64,000 nucleotides of DNA from Corydoras sp. C115. Taxonomy: Eukaryota; Chordata; Actinopteri; Siluriformes; Callichthyidae. The notes under the pieces were generated by a model that saw only the letters and a list, made by a program, of their open reading frames with translations, was not told the origin of the DNA and did no database searches. This document shows, in pieces, positions 22,244 through 37,200 of this stretch. The first letter of the stretch is position 1, and each line of letters opens with the position of its first letter. Position numbers and translations under genes: made by a program. The stretch covers positions 448,501 to 512,500 of the forward strand of contig JAFMOC010000387.1 in the NCBI GenBank assembly GCA_019802505.1, written 5' to 3'.

Positions 22244-25200
22244 GTAAGATTTTTATGTACAAAAATAATGTGTTGATTTAGACAAATCTGTAACAAAGGT
22301 AAAAAAATATTTTAAAAACACTTTATAATTACACATCTAGTAAACTGCTCCATCACAGTGCATAGTAAAAACATGCTCATCAATCAATTGGCATATAAAA
22401 TAATGTGTTTAGATCACTGATTTCACAAAAAGCACACGACCCTGGTTTCCGGTGCACAGTCAGCAGATCTTTAAGGCTGTGAGCAGTAAGAGCACTTTTT
22501 TCTGAATGTACTGGACACTGTATTCAGGGGTGGACAGTGCCAATTAAGCTACATACTGCTTATCCTAAGTGGAAGCAGAGCCCACTAAGCTGTAAACACT
22601 TCTACGTGCAGCAGTGACTGTGCTTAACCACAGATAGTGCTCATTGTTGAGCGTCTGGAAAAGACAGAGGCTTCTCCCAGCATTCCAGCACCGTCAATGC
22701 AGCAGCTTCAGGACAGGGATGGTAGGTGCCACCTCCTTTTGGGTTTTTGTTTCCCTTTATTTATTTTCATGTAGGATCTGCAGGTGCATGTTGCTGCAGA
22801 TGCTGTATAATGTTGTAATATAGGAAGAAATGAGACTGACAGATCATCAAATAAAAAAAGTTCCATTTTCAACATCATTATCTCCTATTTAATTTGAATT
22901 AATCAGATTATTTAATCTTCCTGCATTTACTGTCTTGAATCTGACTCAATATGTATCAGACTCTGACTTGGGTTTGTTTTGTGTTTCAGTCTGATTCAAC
23001 ATCAGATATTAGATTCACCTGAGCCCAGCTGTGTGTTTATGAAGAGTAACTGGTCCGTGACACAACCAATTACCTTCAGACAAACAGATATTTCTAATGG
23101 AAACAAGTAAGAATGTTGTATTGAATGTAATATAGCGAGATGATGTGAACCATAAGCTAAGTTCTAAAAGGTCAACTTAGAACTGGAGGGGTTCTACTGA
23201 TGTACTCCCAGTGTAATAGTTTTCCACCCACACAGATGCGACCGTATAAAAGAATAACAGAGACTTGTATTCCAGTGACTGGGAATGTTTAATTAGAAAA
23301 ACAAATATCTAAATCAAATAAACAATATTTCAACAAAACCATTATAGGAAAACTACAACGACACACAAAATCTTTATTGTAATATCATAATTTTTTTTAA
23401 ATAAATATAATAAACAAATGGCCAGCCAGTACTCCAAACCAAGTAATAAGAGCTGTAGATAAAATACCACTCTGAATCGTTACCCAGTCATGTTTAATGG
23501 TCAAGGAAACAAACCCACACATACAACTTATGATTGAGAGAAAAGTAAGAATTTTTTTAAAATAAAAACCCACAACAGGCAAAACAGCAAATGGCTGTTC
23601 CTGTTTTCTTGTATACACAAGCATACATACACATGTAGCCCCCATTACAGATAACCGACAATCGTGCTCATTTGTATTTTATTGCATAGTAAAACCATGA
23701 TTAATCAATCAATTCACATATGAAATAGGTTTAGACCACTGATTTCACACAAAGCACACAGCCCTGGTTTCCAGTCCAGATTTCACTGATCTTTATGGCT
23801 CTGTGTCACGATCAGTCGATGTCACGGCTTGAAAGTAAAGAGTGCAAAACTGTAGATGTTCAAGAGTAGTCTTTAATGCAGAAGACACTGGGTGAAACAA
23901 AGTCATATCACGTGACAGGACATGACCATAACACAAAACAATTTTCCAACACTAAACACAGGGAAGTAAGGCTTTTAAACATGTACAGTGGGGAAAATAG
24001 TATTTAGTCAGTCATCAATTGTGCAAGTTCTCCCACTTATAAAAATGAGAGATGACTGTAATTTACATTATAGGTAGACCTATAGAACTATTAGAGAGAA
24101 AATGAGAAAAAAAAATCTGAAAATTATATTGTCTTATTTTTAAAGAATTTATTTACTTATTTAATTTATTTACGAAAGAGTTTCTATTGATGTAAATGAA
24201 TTAATATATAAATTATTTATTTAAAATCTGTTATTATAATGAAACACTTTCTGAGTTTAGTGTTTTTATCTGAATCAGACTCTGACTTGAGTTTGTTTTG
24301 TTTTTCAGTCTGATTCAGAGATCAGATTCACCTGAATCCAGCTGTGTGTCTATGAAGAGTAACACGTCCATGACACAACCAATGAACTTCAGACGAACAG
24401 ATGTTTCTAATGGATACAAGTAAGAATGTTTCACTGAATGTAATATAGAAAGATGATGTGAACCATAAGCTGAATTCTAACAGGTCAACTTAGAACTGGA
24501 GATATTCTACTGATGTACATTAATTAATATATAAATTATTTATTTAAAATCTGCAAAAGCTGTAATCATAATGAAACACTTTTTGTAAGGTTCCACACAG
24601 ACTGAACAAAAAACTGATTAGAATTTGCAACCCGCAGTTACATGTGGTCATATGGATGATGTGAACCATAAAGCTGAATTCTAAATGGTCAACTTAGAAC
24701 TGGAAAGGTACTACTGATGTACAGTCTTTGATTAATATAGAAATTATTTAATAAGGAAAACTGATAAATAAATCAGAAATCCAACAGGTTCAGTCATAAG
24801 AGACTTTAACGAAGCTGCAGAAAGAAAAATCTAGAACATACTAAGATTCATTCTGAGAACTGAGAACGTTGAAATTAGAAAATGGAGAAATAGCTGATTC
24901 AATTATTAATTTTTTTTATTGCGAACCCTAATTATATTTAGAAAGTATGAAAATACCACAAAATACAACACCTGCAACAAGCTGAAAAAGGTTGGGACAG
25001 AGAATTAAGTAAGGCTGTTTATATGTGCTGGTGTTTGGTGTATTACTACAAGTCATAAAAAGAAAGTTCCACTTTTCATGTCATCACTTTCTGTTCTGTC
25101 TGATTTAATCAGATTATTTGATCTCCCTGAGTTTAGTGTTTTTATCTGAATCAGACTCTGACTTGAGTTTGTTTTGTTTTTCAGTCTGATTCAGAGATCA

Positions 25201-28200
25201 GATTCACCTGAAGCCAGCTGTGTGTCTATGAAGAGTAACACGTCCATGACGCAACCAATGAACTTCAGACGAACAAATGTTTCTAATGGATACAAGTAGG
25301 AATGTTTCACTGAATGTAATATAGACAGATGATGTGAACCATAAGCTGAGTTCTAACAGGTCAACTTAGAACTGCAGAGATTCTACTGATGTACATTAAT
25401 TAATATATAAATTATTTATTTAAAATCTGCAAAAGCTGTAATTATAATGAAACACTTTCTGTTAGATTCCACACAGACTGAACAGAAAACTGATTAGAAT
25501 TTGTAACCCCAGTTAAATATGGTCATATGGATAATGTGAACCATAAAGCTGAGTTCTAAACGGTCAACTTAGAGGTTCTACTGATGTACAGTCTTTCATT
25601 AATATAGAAATTATTTAATAAGGAAAACTGAGAAATAAAACAGAATTCCAACAGATTCAGTCAAAAGAGACTTTTACCGAAGCTGCAGAAAGAAAAATCT
25701 AGAACATACTAAGATTCATTCTGAGAACTGAGAAAGTTGAAAGTATAAAAATACCACAAAATACAATGCCTATAACAAGCTGAAAAAGGTTGGGACAGAG
25801 AATTAAGTAAGGTTTTACAGTAGTTTCTAGTAACACTTCTTAAATTTTCCACCAGCTGTGAAACACCAAACAGTTCAGATTGTACTGCTACAATCTAGTT
25901 ACTACCTATTTTGGTGGGTGTAAAGAAGAGGGTGGGAGCCATATAAAAATTTGTGAGGCCTGTGGGACCTTACAGACAAATTCTGAAGATTTCTATCTGT
26001 CACTCAACAAGATATAATTAAATAAAGGAAGATATCAAGAAAATAACAAGAAAAATAAAGGACAAGGATAAAATCATAACTACTAAGTGAATAAACCTAT
26101 AAAAATGTAGATATCTGGTTCTAGCTAAAGACTATGTGGAACAAAGAGCTTACTGGAGGGAGTGCTGCTCACTGAGTTGTAGGATCTCAGTCATGTAGCA
26201 ACTCTCCTGTGAATTCAGGCAGTGACCCCATGATGTTTACAGCCCTCTGGGAAATACTGTGTGTGTCCATCCTGTGTCCTGAAGTGTCCAGTGCCTGACC
26301 ACAGGTTCTCAGACAATCCACAAATGTTTTTGTTCATTCTCTTTACTATCAAGTATTTATAACTAGCCCTAACATTGCACTGTTCAATCTTGATTCCTCT
26401 GCTGTTTAGCTTGTGCTTTTTCCATTGTTGTTTTGAGCAATACAAGCTTTGATGACCCAATACACTTCTCAATACACACCCTCTCATTGGCTGACACCCA
26501 AGACAGTATAGCATTCTTGTTTAAAATACTCATTGTGCTTGTGTCAAAATTAATCACATTAATTAATGTAAAGTATGGGGTATTTATCTGAATTGGACAC
26601 TGATCTGGGATTGTTTTGTGTTTCAGATGGAGTCACCCTCAGAGATCAGATTCAGCTGAACCCAGCTGTGTGTCTTTGAAGAGTAATGAATTTGCCAAGT
26701 AAGTAAGAATGTTGTACTGAATGTAATCTATTTTTTTATGTACAGTTTTTATTTAATATAAATGTTATTTAATAAAGAAAACTGTGAAAGAAAACAGAAT
26801 CCAACAAGTTCAGTCAAATGAGACTGCATGAAGGTAAATCTAAAACTGTCAGAGCCTGCACCTCCTCATCTCTCCCAATCCGCCTCCTCATTAACTGTAA
26901 TTACCCTCACCTGCAGACAATCTCCTGGCAGCCTACATAAACCCCTGGTTTTCTCCTCTCTAGTGCCAGAGGTTTTCCAAACCACACTGCGATTACCATT
27001 TCGAGGGTCTCTGTTGTATGCTTTGTGTACGTGCTACTTACTGTTTGCCTTCTCTGTATCTCTCAGTTTCTCCTCATCGCTCTCCTGGTCCGGCTTACTG
27101 AACTCATTTGTTGATTCATTACTGCCATTGCTTTCCTACCCATACTACTGCCTTGTTCAAATAAACTCCTTACATTCCATCTGGCATAAGTGTGAGATGT
27201 GTTTGAACCCTGGTTCCTGCCTACTAACGCTCTGAATTTCAAAACTGACTTTACAGCTACATGAGTGAAATTACCAAAAACAAAGTTCAGACAATTTCTA
27301 AAATGGGTATTGAACTGATGAAAGTACAAACATGTACCTGATTGTGTATAATGTCACGGGGAACTCACAGTACAGTAATAAAGATTGCAATAATGAGCTG
27401 GAAGAAGCCAGGAAGTTGGTAAACAAAAGGTTTATTTAAGGTAAGCCATTTATTAAAGACAAAATAAACCCAAACATATAAAAAGAGTACAGCTGTGCAG
27501 GAGGAAAACTGGCACTTCTGACAAATGATTTTCCAGGAGTGAACCTATTTATCATTTTGTTCAAAAAAATTCACCTCTGAATCAGTCACACTGTTTTTAT
27601 TGAGTCTTCTGAGATTTGCTTAAATACAAATAATAGTTTATTATATTATAAATGATTTACATTATTTAAACTAGTTATTATGCTGAAACCAGACGATAAA
27701 GCAAAACCAAACATTAGAGCTAAAGATTAAAATATCAATATTAAACCAGATATCATAATCTGTATGGATCACAGTAATTACTGATACTGTAATAAAGCTT
27801 GGGAATTTTTTTTTTTTTTTTACAGTAAATGCTTTATAATCTAAACAAGTTGGTCATATCAAGATATTCAAAATAAAAGTATTTAAAAGAGATTTTGTTT
27901 TTTATAACTGAGTTTTAAATCACATGGCCATGTTACAGGTGTGATCATGCTAACTCTACTGGATCTACAATACAGCTGAACTTCAGATCTTCACTTATCA
28001 AAAAGTTTCAGCGTTTGAATGATGTGATTTCTAACAAAGGATCTGCAGCACTTCTGAATGAGATCTACACTGAGCTCTATATCACAGTAGGAGACAGTGG
28101 AAAAGTCAATGAGGAACATGAGGTGAGACAGATTGAGACAACATCTAGGAGAAGAGCCACAGAGGAGACATCCATCAACTGTAATGACATCTTTAAACCC

Positions 28201-31200
28201 TTATCAGAACCAGAGCACTCCATCAGAACTGTACAGTATATTAAACCCTTATCAGATCAAGAGCACTCCATCAGAACTGTTCTGACTAAAGGAGTTGCTG
28301 GAATTGGAAAAACAGTCTCAGTTCAGAAGTTTGTTCTCGACTGGGCTGAAGGAAGAACCAATCAGGACGTATTCTTCATGTTTCCACTTCCTTTCAGAGA
28401 ACTGAATATAATGCAGAACCATAAACTGAGTCTGTTTGATCTTCTTCTGCTTTTTTTTAAGGAGATAAAAGACACTGATTTCTCCAGATTGGAGAATGTT
28501 CTGTTTATTTTTGATGGTCTGGATGAGTATCGGATTCCTATGGATTTTCAGAAAACAGTGAGAGTGAGTAATATATCGGAGTCGTTCTCAGTGGATGTGC
28601 TGCTGATCAACCTGATCAAAGGAAACCTGTTACCCTCTGCTCACATCTGGATCACATATCGTCCAGCTGCAGCTGATCAGATCCCCTCTAGATACATTGA
28701 TCGAGTGACAGAGGTACGAGGCTTCAGTGACCCTCAGAAAGAAGAATATTTCAGGAAGAAGGTCAGTGATCTGAGTCTGACTGATCCAATCATCAAACAC
28801 ATGAAGTCATTAAGAAGTCTTTACATCATGTGTCACATTCCAGTCTTCTGCTGGATCTCAGCCACTGTGCTGGAGAAGATACTGGGGGAAAAAGGACATG
28901 GTGAGATCCCCAAAACTTTAACTCAGATGTTCACTCACTTCCTGATCATTCAGACCAACATGGTTAGAGGGAAGTATCAGAAAAAGCAGGATGAAGAGAT
29001 TCTTCTCAAACTGGGAAAACTGGCGTTCCAGCAGCTAGAAAAAGGAAACCTGATCTTCTATGAGGAAGATCTGACAGCATGTGATATTGATGTTACAGAA
29101 GGTTCAGTGTACTCAGGAGTCTGCACTCAGATCTTCAGAGAGGAATTTGGACTGCACACGGGGAAGGTCTTCAGCTTTGTACATCTGAGTGTTCAGGAGT
29201 TTTTGGCTGCTTTGTTTAGTTTATTCAGCTTCATTACTGGAAATGAAACAAAAACTATTTCTCTGTCCAACATGTCTGACTTTTTGAAGGATTCAGTGGA
29301 TGAGGCCTTACAGAGTGAGAATGGACACCTGGATCTTTACCTCCGATTTCTTCTCGGTCTCTCAGTGAAATCAAATCAAAAGCTCCTACAAGATCTACTA
29401 CCACAGACAGAAAGTAGAACTGACATTACACAGGAAACAGTTGAGTTCATTAAGAAGAAGATCAGGAGGAATCTTTCTACAGAGAAATCCATCAATCTGT
29501 TCCACTGTCTGAATGAGCTGAATGATGACTCTCTGGTACAGGAAGTTCAGGGGTATCAGTGGTCTGCTCTGGTGTTTGTGCTGCTGAACTCAGATCAGGA
29601 GCTGGATGAGTTTGATCTGAGGAAATATCAACCATCAGAGGAATGTTTAATAAGACTGCTGCCTGTCATCAAAGAGTCCAGAAGAGCTGTGTGAGTAATG
29701 TATTTCTTTTATTTACTACAGTGATAATTGTTTTCACGTGAGACAGTATAAACTAAACTGAAAACATTTGGAGCTGAATGAACTGAATTGAAATATTGAT
29801 CAGGTGATTGAATCAGTGCATCTGACTCTCTGAATGAGTGAACTGTTCATTAAAGTTCATGTAGTGAAGAAATCAAACATTAACTTGTAGAAGACTCTGG
29901 ATTAATACTTGATCTAAATCCACCTGCTGGAGTCTGGGATTAGTATCTGTTAATTCTGCACATCTGGATCCTGAGACATTGTTCAGTAGATACATTTTGT
30001 TGCTGAGGACTGATTTTAATTGAGGTTTGAGGATCAAGTTTGGACTCACTTTAACACACTGACTTTCTTGGTTCCGACTCAGTTCAATGCAGTTCGTAGA
30101 ACCATGAGGTTCATTGTTAAGATGAAGGCGTTGGTTCTAGTTCATTTAAATGATTGGCACTCACAACATGAGTGACACCAGGGACCTGGTGAAGGTACCA
30201 AACAAAAAGAGCTTTATTTTTCTAACAAAGGTCTTTATAGACTGTTCGTGTGCTTTAACAGTATTAGGTTCTTTCATAAACAGTGGTATGCTGTCTCCTG
30301 TAGACCATGCTCTTTCTCTCCCTGACCTCCTTCTGTCCTCTTGACACTGCACACAGAAGGAACAATAATTAAACAGATTTATGAATGACAGGTATTATGT
30401 TTACCTGATCTGCATCCCAACCCTGCCTCCTGTTCCCAGACTTCATCACATCACTCTTTCACACCATTATAATTAAAATAATTGGAGAATTAAAACAATA
30501 ATTTTAGTGATAAAGTGATTTATTTTGCCTAATATGCATACACACAGAGGAATTTGTCTTCCACATTTAACCCATCCTTGCAGTGAAACACACACATATA
30601 CACACAATGGTGAAGTGAGCACACGTGCCCGGAGCGGTGGGCAGCCTTGAATACAGCACCCGGGGAGCAATTGGGGTCAGGTGCCTTGCCCAAGGGCACT
30701 TCAGCCATAGTACTTGGTGGGACTGGGAATCGAACCGGCTGGTTCCTTAACCACAAGCCCATGACTGCCCCTAGTGCTTAGCACTGGGGATCCAGGTTGA
30801 GATCTGAATATGGTTAGAGTTTTCATGTTCATATGGGTTTCTTCCAGCTTCTCCGGTTTCCTCCCACAGTCCAAAAACATGGATTCAAGTGTGTCTGTGT
30901 AAGTGAGTGAGTGAGTGATTGTGTGCCCAGAGATAGATTGGCGCCCTGTCCTGGGTGTATCTGCCCAGCACACGAAACGTTCTCCCCTGGATGGGCATGG
31001 GGAACCCCCCTGTGACCCTAATATAGGATAAAGCGGAAGATAATGGATGGATGAAATAATATTGACATATATGTAGTGCATCATAAGTCTGGATATATAG
31101 TGAGTGGCTTGGGTGAACGGGAGTCCCTAATGACTCTGCATGCTCTTCATGCACAGTGTAGACGGTGAAGGTAGGCAGGTAGCTGGGTCCCGTTGATGTT

Positions 31201-34200
31201 CTGAGCGGCCTTCACCACCCTTGGTGCGACCTGACAACATGTCCAGAGATGCCATCATATCCGGCAGCTTTCCAAAGGGGTGCATATGTGGATGCTCAAA
31301 ACCATTCACTTTGTCAAAATCAGCATAAAACGAGTTGGTAGATTGGTGCTGCTGGATGAGGGGTCAGAGGAGGTGATTTGTAGTCTCTGAGGACCTGGAA
31401 GCCCTTCCACATGCTTCAGGGGTCAGAGCTATGAAAGTGCTCCTCAGACTCTTTGTAGGTTATTCTGTGTTTCCTAATGCCTTTTATTCAGGATTGTATA
31501 ACAAAAAGAAGGTTAGGATTTGATCAACTTAAATTTGATCTAAAAAAATAGGACAGGAGCAGGAATGGATGGAACATTAAATTAAAAAACTACTGGAGAA
31601 GCCTGTATTTACTGAGTTTAATTGTAGTGATGCACAGTAATAAACATTTGCTGGTAAAAGCAAAATTATATTATATTTGTCTAAAGCTGAATACTGAAAA
31701 CTGAACAGGTTTTTTAATTGTGACTTGCATTTTATGTACAGAATATATATTGTCCTTTTTTTTTTGTTTTTTAAAAAAACTGAAATTATCTTTATTGGTT
31801 CCTCTGTGGAAACCTCTAGAACAGAGAGGAAGTCAGCGATTACATTACATTTACATTTTGGTCATTTAGCAGACGCTTTTATCCAAAACGACTTACAAGG
31901 TGAGCACAGGGTTAATCACAACATCCCTGGAGCAATGAGGGTAAAGGGCCTTGCTGAATGACCCACATTGGTAACTTCAGTGGACATGGGATTTCAGTTC
32001 AGTTCTTCTGGTGTATAAATGGCGAATAATGAGAATGACTGGAGTTTCTGATTTCACCCTGAATCAGTAACATCAGTATAAAGATAAATAACAGTATTTG
32101 TTATTTAGATGGTTTAGATGATTTATGAATAAAGTTTAGGATTATTTTATAGATAGTAAGTGATATTTTCACCTTGTGCAGAGACTCACTACCTCCTCCT
32201 AAGAACCAACTAATTAATAACTAGTTTTCAAAAGAAAGTCATTGTGTGTCCCTGTGATGTCACTTCCTCTCTACTAAAGCTCCACTTGCTGAAGAATCTG
32301 TTTCATAAACCAAATGTTACATCAGTGAGATAAATCTGATCACATGATCAGTGTATTATTTCACCTTTATTGCAACTCTTTAGTTACTGTATCATAAAAA
32401 AAATACTATTATGGGCTCTTTAGTGTAGATTCATGATCCTTTCTTATTTAAGGTGAATTTATTATAAATCTAATATAAATAGTATTTAATGTTAGAAATG
32501 TCTGTTATAGAAATGTACACATGATTGATTCTTTTCTTCTTATTTCTATGGTTTTATATAAATAATAAAGTATAGAAGGTGAATGTGAGCTACAGAAATC
32601 AGCGTTATGTTTCTCTTCATCTTTTAGAATCTTATATTGTAGAACTAAACTGCTGGACTTTTATTCACTTTCTGAGTTTATTAAGTTAAAAGACTAAGTT
32701 TTAACATCTTATCATTTCTCTCTCAGGCTGTGTGACTGTAAACTGACACGGAAAGGTTTTAGAGAACTATCCTCAGTTCTGGGATCAGATTCTTCCAGTC
32801 TTAGAGAACTGAACCTGAGTAACAATAAGCTGCAAGATTCAGGAGTGATGGAGCTGTGTGATGGACTGAAGCATCCGGAGTGTAAACTGGAGAAACTGAG
32901 GTACGTTCATCATTTTCACATCTGCACTCAACTTTAGACTCCATATCAGAACCCAACCCTGATTTTTAAATAAAAACCTTGAACTGTAGTGTAAATAATG
33001 ATCTTTATGTATATGTGTATTTAGCATATTCTCTCTCCTCCTCTGGTTCTTAATGTCTTCATTCTGCAGGAGTTCCGATTCAGCCATGGGCAGATGTTAG
33101 TGTGAACACACACACATTCCAGAGGGGGATGAACTGAAGGACAGAGAAAACTAGAGAGGTGCATTTCCTGAAATAAATGCGAGTGTGGCCATAGAAGTCA
33201 CATTGCATACTTATATCAAAGCAATACAGTAAACGAGGGAGAAAAGTAAAAAAAAGTTAAAAAGTTGGCTGGGTAACAGGGTGTCCATAAGTAGTGGTCA
33301 CAACGGTGGTCATGACAGTTTAGATTTGGAACGGCGTTGATATCTCAAACTGCCATCATTGATGCCCTGTAATATGAGACTCTATTCTTCAATGGATTTC
33401 TAATAGAGCGCTCTTAGGGTTACCAGATTCCAGTTCACCAGACGTGGGACAATTACTGTACAAATGCTGTACTTGCTGCTGTGGGGTCTTTGCTGTCTGG
33501 AGGACTGAAATACAAAGTTTATTGTTTGGTGATGAACTTTGTGTTAGGACTGCCAGGCCACTCCTCACATTCCATGTTCTCCCCGTGTCCGTGTGGGTTT
33601 CCTACTGGTTCTCCGGTTTCCTCCCACAGTCCAAAAACATGGATCAAGTCAATTGAGTTCTCCAAATTGCCCCATATAGAGTGTGTTTGTGTGTGTGTCT
33701 GTGTGAGTGAGTGTGTGTGTCCTGGGTGTCCTGGGTCCTGGGTGTATCTGCCCAGTGCCCGAAACGTTTTCCCCTGGATGGGCATGGGGAACCCCCCCGC
33801 AACCCTAATATATAGGATAAAGCAGAAGATAATGGATGGATGGAACTGTGTTTCCTTATTTGTTATGGTCTGGTCATGTGTTTTGTTCTATTAGTTTAAA
33901 TACTTCCTGTTTACCTCAGTCCAGCATTATTTTTGCATTACCCGTTCCATTTTGTTTTATATGCCTTAATTAAATCCTCTCTACATTTACCTGGTTGCTT
34001 GACTCCACACAGCGCATTTGGGTACCTCCCCAGCACGGTTATGTGCAGTGCGACATTTTAACAGACGTTGCATTGTAATAGAATGCTGGTCTGCCAACAA
34101 TGTGGAATTCAGGATTCCTCAACTGGGTAAACCTCTCGTTTTTTGTTTTGTTCCCCTGCCTTGGTTCCATGACTAGTGACAGCGTGTCTTGCCGTACCCT

Positions 34201-37200
34201 CCACTAGCCGTGTTGAGCTATGCTGCTCAGTGTAATTTTGGCGCTACCCCACAAATATTTATCTTTTCTTTTTCTTTTTCTTCAACTCATGTGCTGTGTA
34301 GCCTGGTGTTAGCTCAGCCTGAGCTATTCTGCTCCACCTCCCTGCATTAAGCAGTCCAGCTCCTGAGTCTAGCGATCTGCTCTGTGCTTTTGTTAAGCTC
34401 CCTTAGATGCAGTTTTCTAGTTAAGGTTTGCTCCTAGACCTTTGGTTTTTGTTTTCTCCCCTCGGTTGGTGTAGTCATGAGGGTTAGTATTAACTTCATC
34501 CCAAGATTTGAGGAGATAAGTTTCCCCCTCACCTCTCCCCGTAAGCAGCTGGCTCCGTGCGATGGGATTTATTTTAAATAAGTGCCACACAATGTTCAAA
34601 AGTGTTGCCAGTATGGAGCTGTCTGACAGGGAAAGGGTGTTATTCTACCTCTCCAGATTGATGGCGGGCCAACAGTGGGCTGAAGGCCTTACTGCTTTCC
34701 AGCATGCCTGCCTTACCTCGGCCTGTACGTTGGAGGCAGCGCTATTAGAGATGTTCCTCCCAAATTCAGGCCACAGGTATGGTCAAAGCTCTATGACCCT
34801 CTCTGTGCCCAGAGCGCCCCCTCTGACTCGGTCTGCACTTAGAGTGCCCGTTGCATCTCAGTCTGTGCCCAAAGTGCCTCCTGCATCTCGGTGTACGGTC
34901 ATTATCATAGGATAATGAATGTGTGATTATTAAAAACAGTTCTTTAGTGTCAGTCTTCATGTTCCAGGATGTTCTCTGTAGCTCTGATTAAATATTCTGT
35001 TCTGTGCAGGTTGGAGGGCTGCAGCCTCACAGATAGATGTTGTCTTTCTCTGGTTTCAGCTCTGAGATCAAATCCATCATCAAACCTGAAAGAACTGAAT
35101 CTGAATTCGAATCCAATCACATGGTTAGGATTCACACTGCTGTTTGATCTACTGATGGATCCAAAGTGTAGTTTGAAGAACCTACAGTAACACACACACA
35201 CACACACATTTAGAGAGCTGTGTTTGATATTTTACATTTTAATATTTTGATGTGATTAATGTATTTGTGTAGCAGAGTTGTGATGGCATCATTTCTCTCT
35301 CAGGTTGTTTTATTGGAATCTATCAGAGGAACACTGTACAGTTCTGTCCACAGTTCTCACATCAAACTCCTCCAGACCAATAGAACTGGAACTGAGTGAG
35401 AAGAACCTGCAGGATTCAGAAGTGAATAATCTCTGTGCTGCATTGCAACTTCTACAGTCTGTACCAGAGACTCTGAGGTGAGATGTTCCTTTAGTTACTG
35501 TAATAAACATTCAGCTCCATCACCTTCACACAGCAACAATTAGAGGGTTTATAGCAAAGCAGGCTTTTATTTTACTTTATTGTTCTTTCCTTGTGGTCTG
35601 TCAAGTTATTTCTGAAGAGGTTCAGGTCACTCACTCCATATATAAAGACAGGTGGAGGAGGGGGTGGAGGTAATGGTACCAGGGTGTTTTGGTTGAGTAT
35701 CAAAGTTCACACTTCCTTATTTATAGTCTCTACTGCACTTTTAAATGAAACTTTCAGCTGTAAATCATCTTAATGGGACTGAATGAGGTCATAATATCTC
35801 TCTTATATACAGTGTGTGATCTAAAGACAGACACTAGAACTCTGAGACACAGAGAAAAACTTTATTAAAGAAATGGAGAAACAGAACAAAGAAAATGAAA
35901 GTTTCAAACATTTTCTTCTCTCTACAGTTTGGATGAATATAAGATCACACATGAAGAAGTTGCTGCTCTGGTTTCAGCTCTGAGATCAAATCCATCATCA
36001 TCTTCATCAAACCTCACAGAACTTATTTTGAACTCTAATGAAATCACAGATTCAGGAGTGAAGTGTCTGTCTGATCTACTGATGGATCCAATCTGTAAAC
36101 TGGAGAAACTACAGTGAGTTACTTTCTGACATTTTTACACATACACAATGATTTAAAAAGAAATGTGTGTGTTTGTGTGTGTGTCCATTTGTGTATCTGT
36201 CTGTGTGTGTATCCATGTTGTGTTTTGGTGTGTGCGTCTGTGTTTGTCTCTGTGTGTCTCTATGCCTCTATTGTCTCTGTGTGCATGTCATTCTCCACTG
36301 ACCTCCAAATGAGAATGGGATGAATTTCTATCAGTACAGATTGTTCATCCTGCACTTCTTCACATATCTGTTAGTTTCTTTACTGATGGTTTGTGAGATG
36401 CTTCATGCTGCATTGCATTGTGGTCTATATGGTGCTTTGTAGTGGACTTTGTAAATGCATTATAAATACTGGTGCAAGAGTAAATAAAGATGTAGAGAAG
36501 GTAACAGAATGTTTGGAGACTGAGAGAGAAAGGGAACAGTGTGTAACTGGATCTTTAGAGTTAAGGAAATATGTGAGTAAATTTAATGCAGAAGCTGAAA
36601 GACTTATTTACAACGTCAACATCATCTTCAGGTTTTAGTTTCTAACAATAAGTTTTTCACCTTTATGTTTTGCTCTTTCATACAGGAACCTTTGTGAAAG
36701 TTCTGCAAAGATTTACAGCTCTGTAAAGTTTTTTATATGATTTTATAATAATGTTCCTTTAATTCTGCCACCCTTATAAGGATATTAGCATCTACAGTAA
36801 ATACAGTATATTCAGAGATGGCAGTGGTATAGATATAATATACAGAGAATACAGGATGTACAGAGATGGCAGTGGTATGGATATAATATACATATTATAC
36901 AACATCTACAATATATACAGTAAGTACAGAGATGGAGGTGATATGGATATCATCTACTGTATATACAGTATGTACAGATATGGAGGTGATATGGATATAA
37001 TTAAGAGAATATACATCATCTATTGTATATACAGTATGTACAGATATGGAGGCGATATGCATATAATATACAGAATATACTGTATATATAAAGATGAAGG
37101 TGATATAAATATAATATACAGAATATACAGCATCTACAGTATATACGGTATGTACAGAGATGGCAGTGATATGGATATAATATACAGAATATACATTATG

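Noticed and set aside
23815..24000. LTR-like sequence starting TGTCACGATCAG in intron 2
   Set aside because: No matching end or flanking duplication could be found.
26828..27235. 135-aa plus-strand frame in intron 5
   Set aside because: Lies almost wholly within the candidate solo LTR and would need reading through the intron; no domain.
27354..27522. Second small solo LTR (TGTCACGG to TTCTGACA) in intron 5
   Set aside because: Boundaries look LTR-like, but flanking bases do not match as a target-site duplication and the length is only about 169 bp.
30160..30352. Short open frames on both strands in intron 6
   Set aside because: Under 65 aa, no domain, no splice support.
31090..31480. Possible exon in intron 6 (less AT-rich, minus-strand frame)
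   Set aside because: No recognised domain and wrong strand for the NLR gene; more likely a worn repeat.
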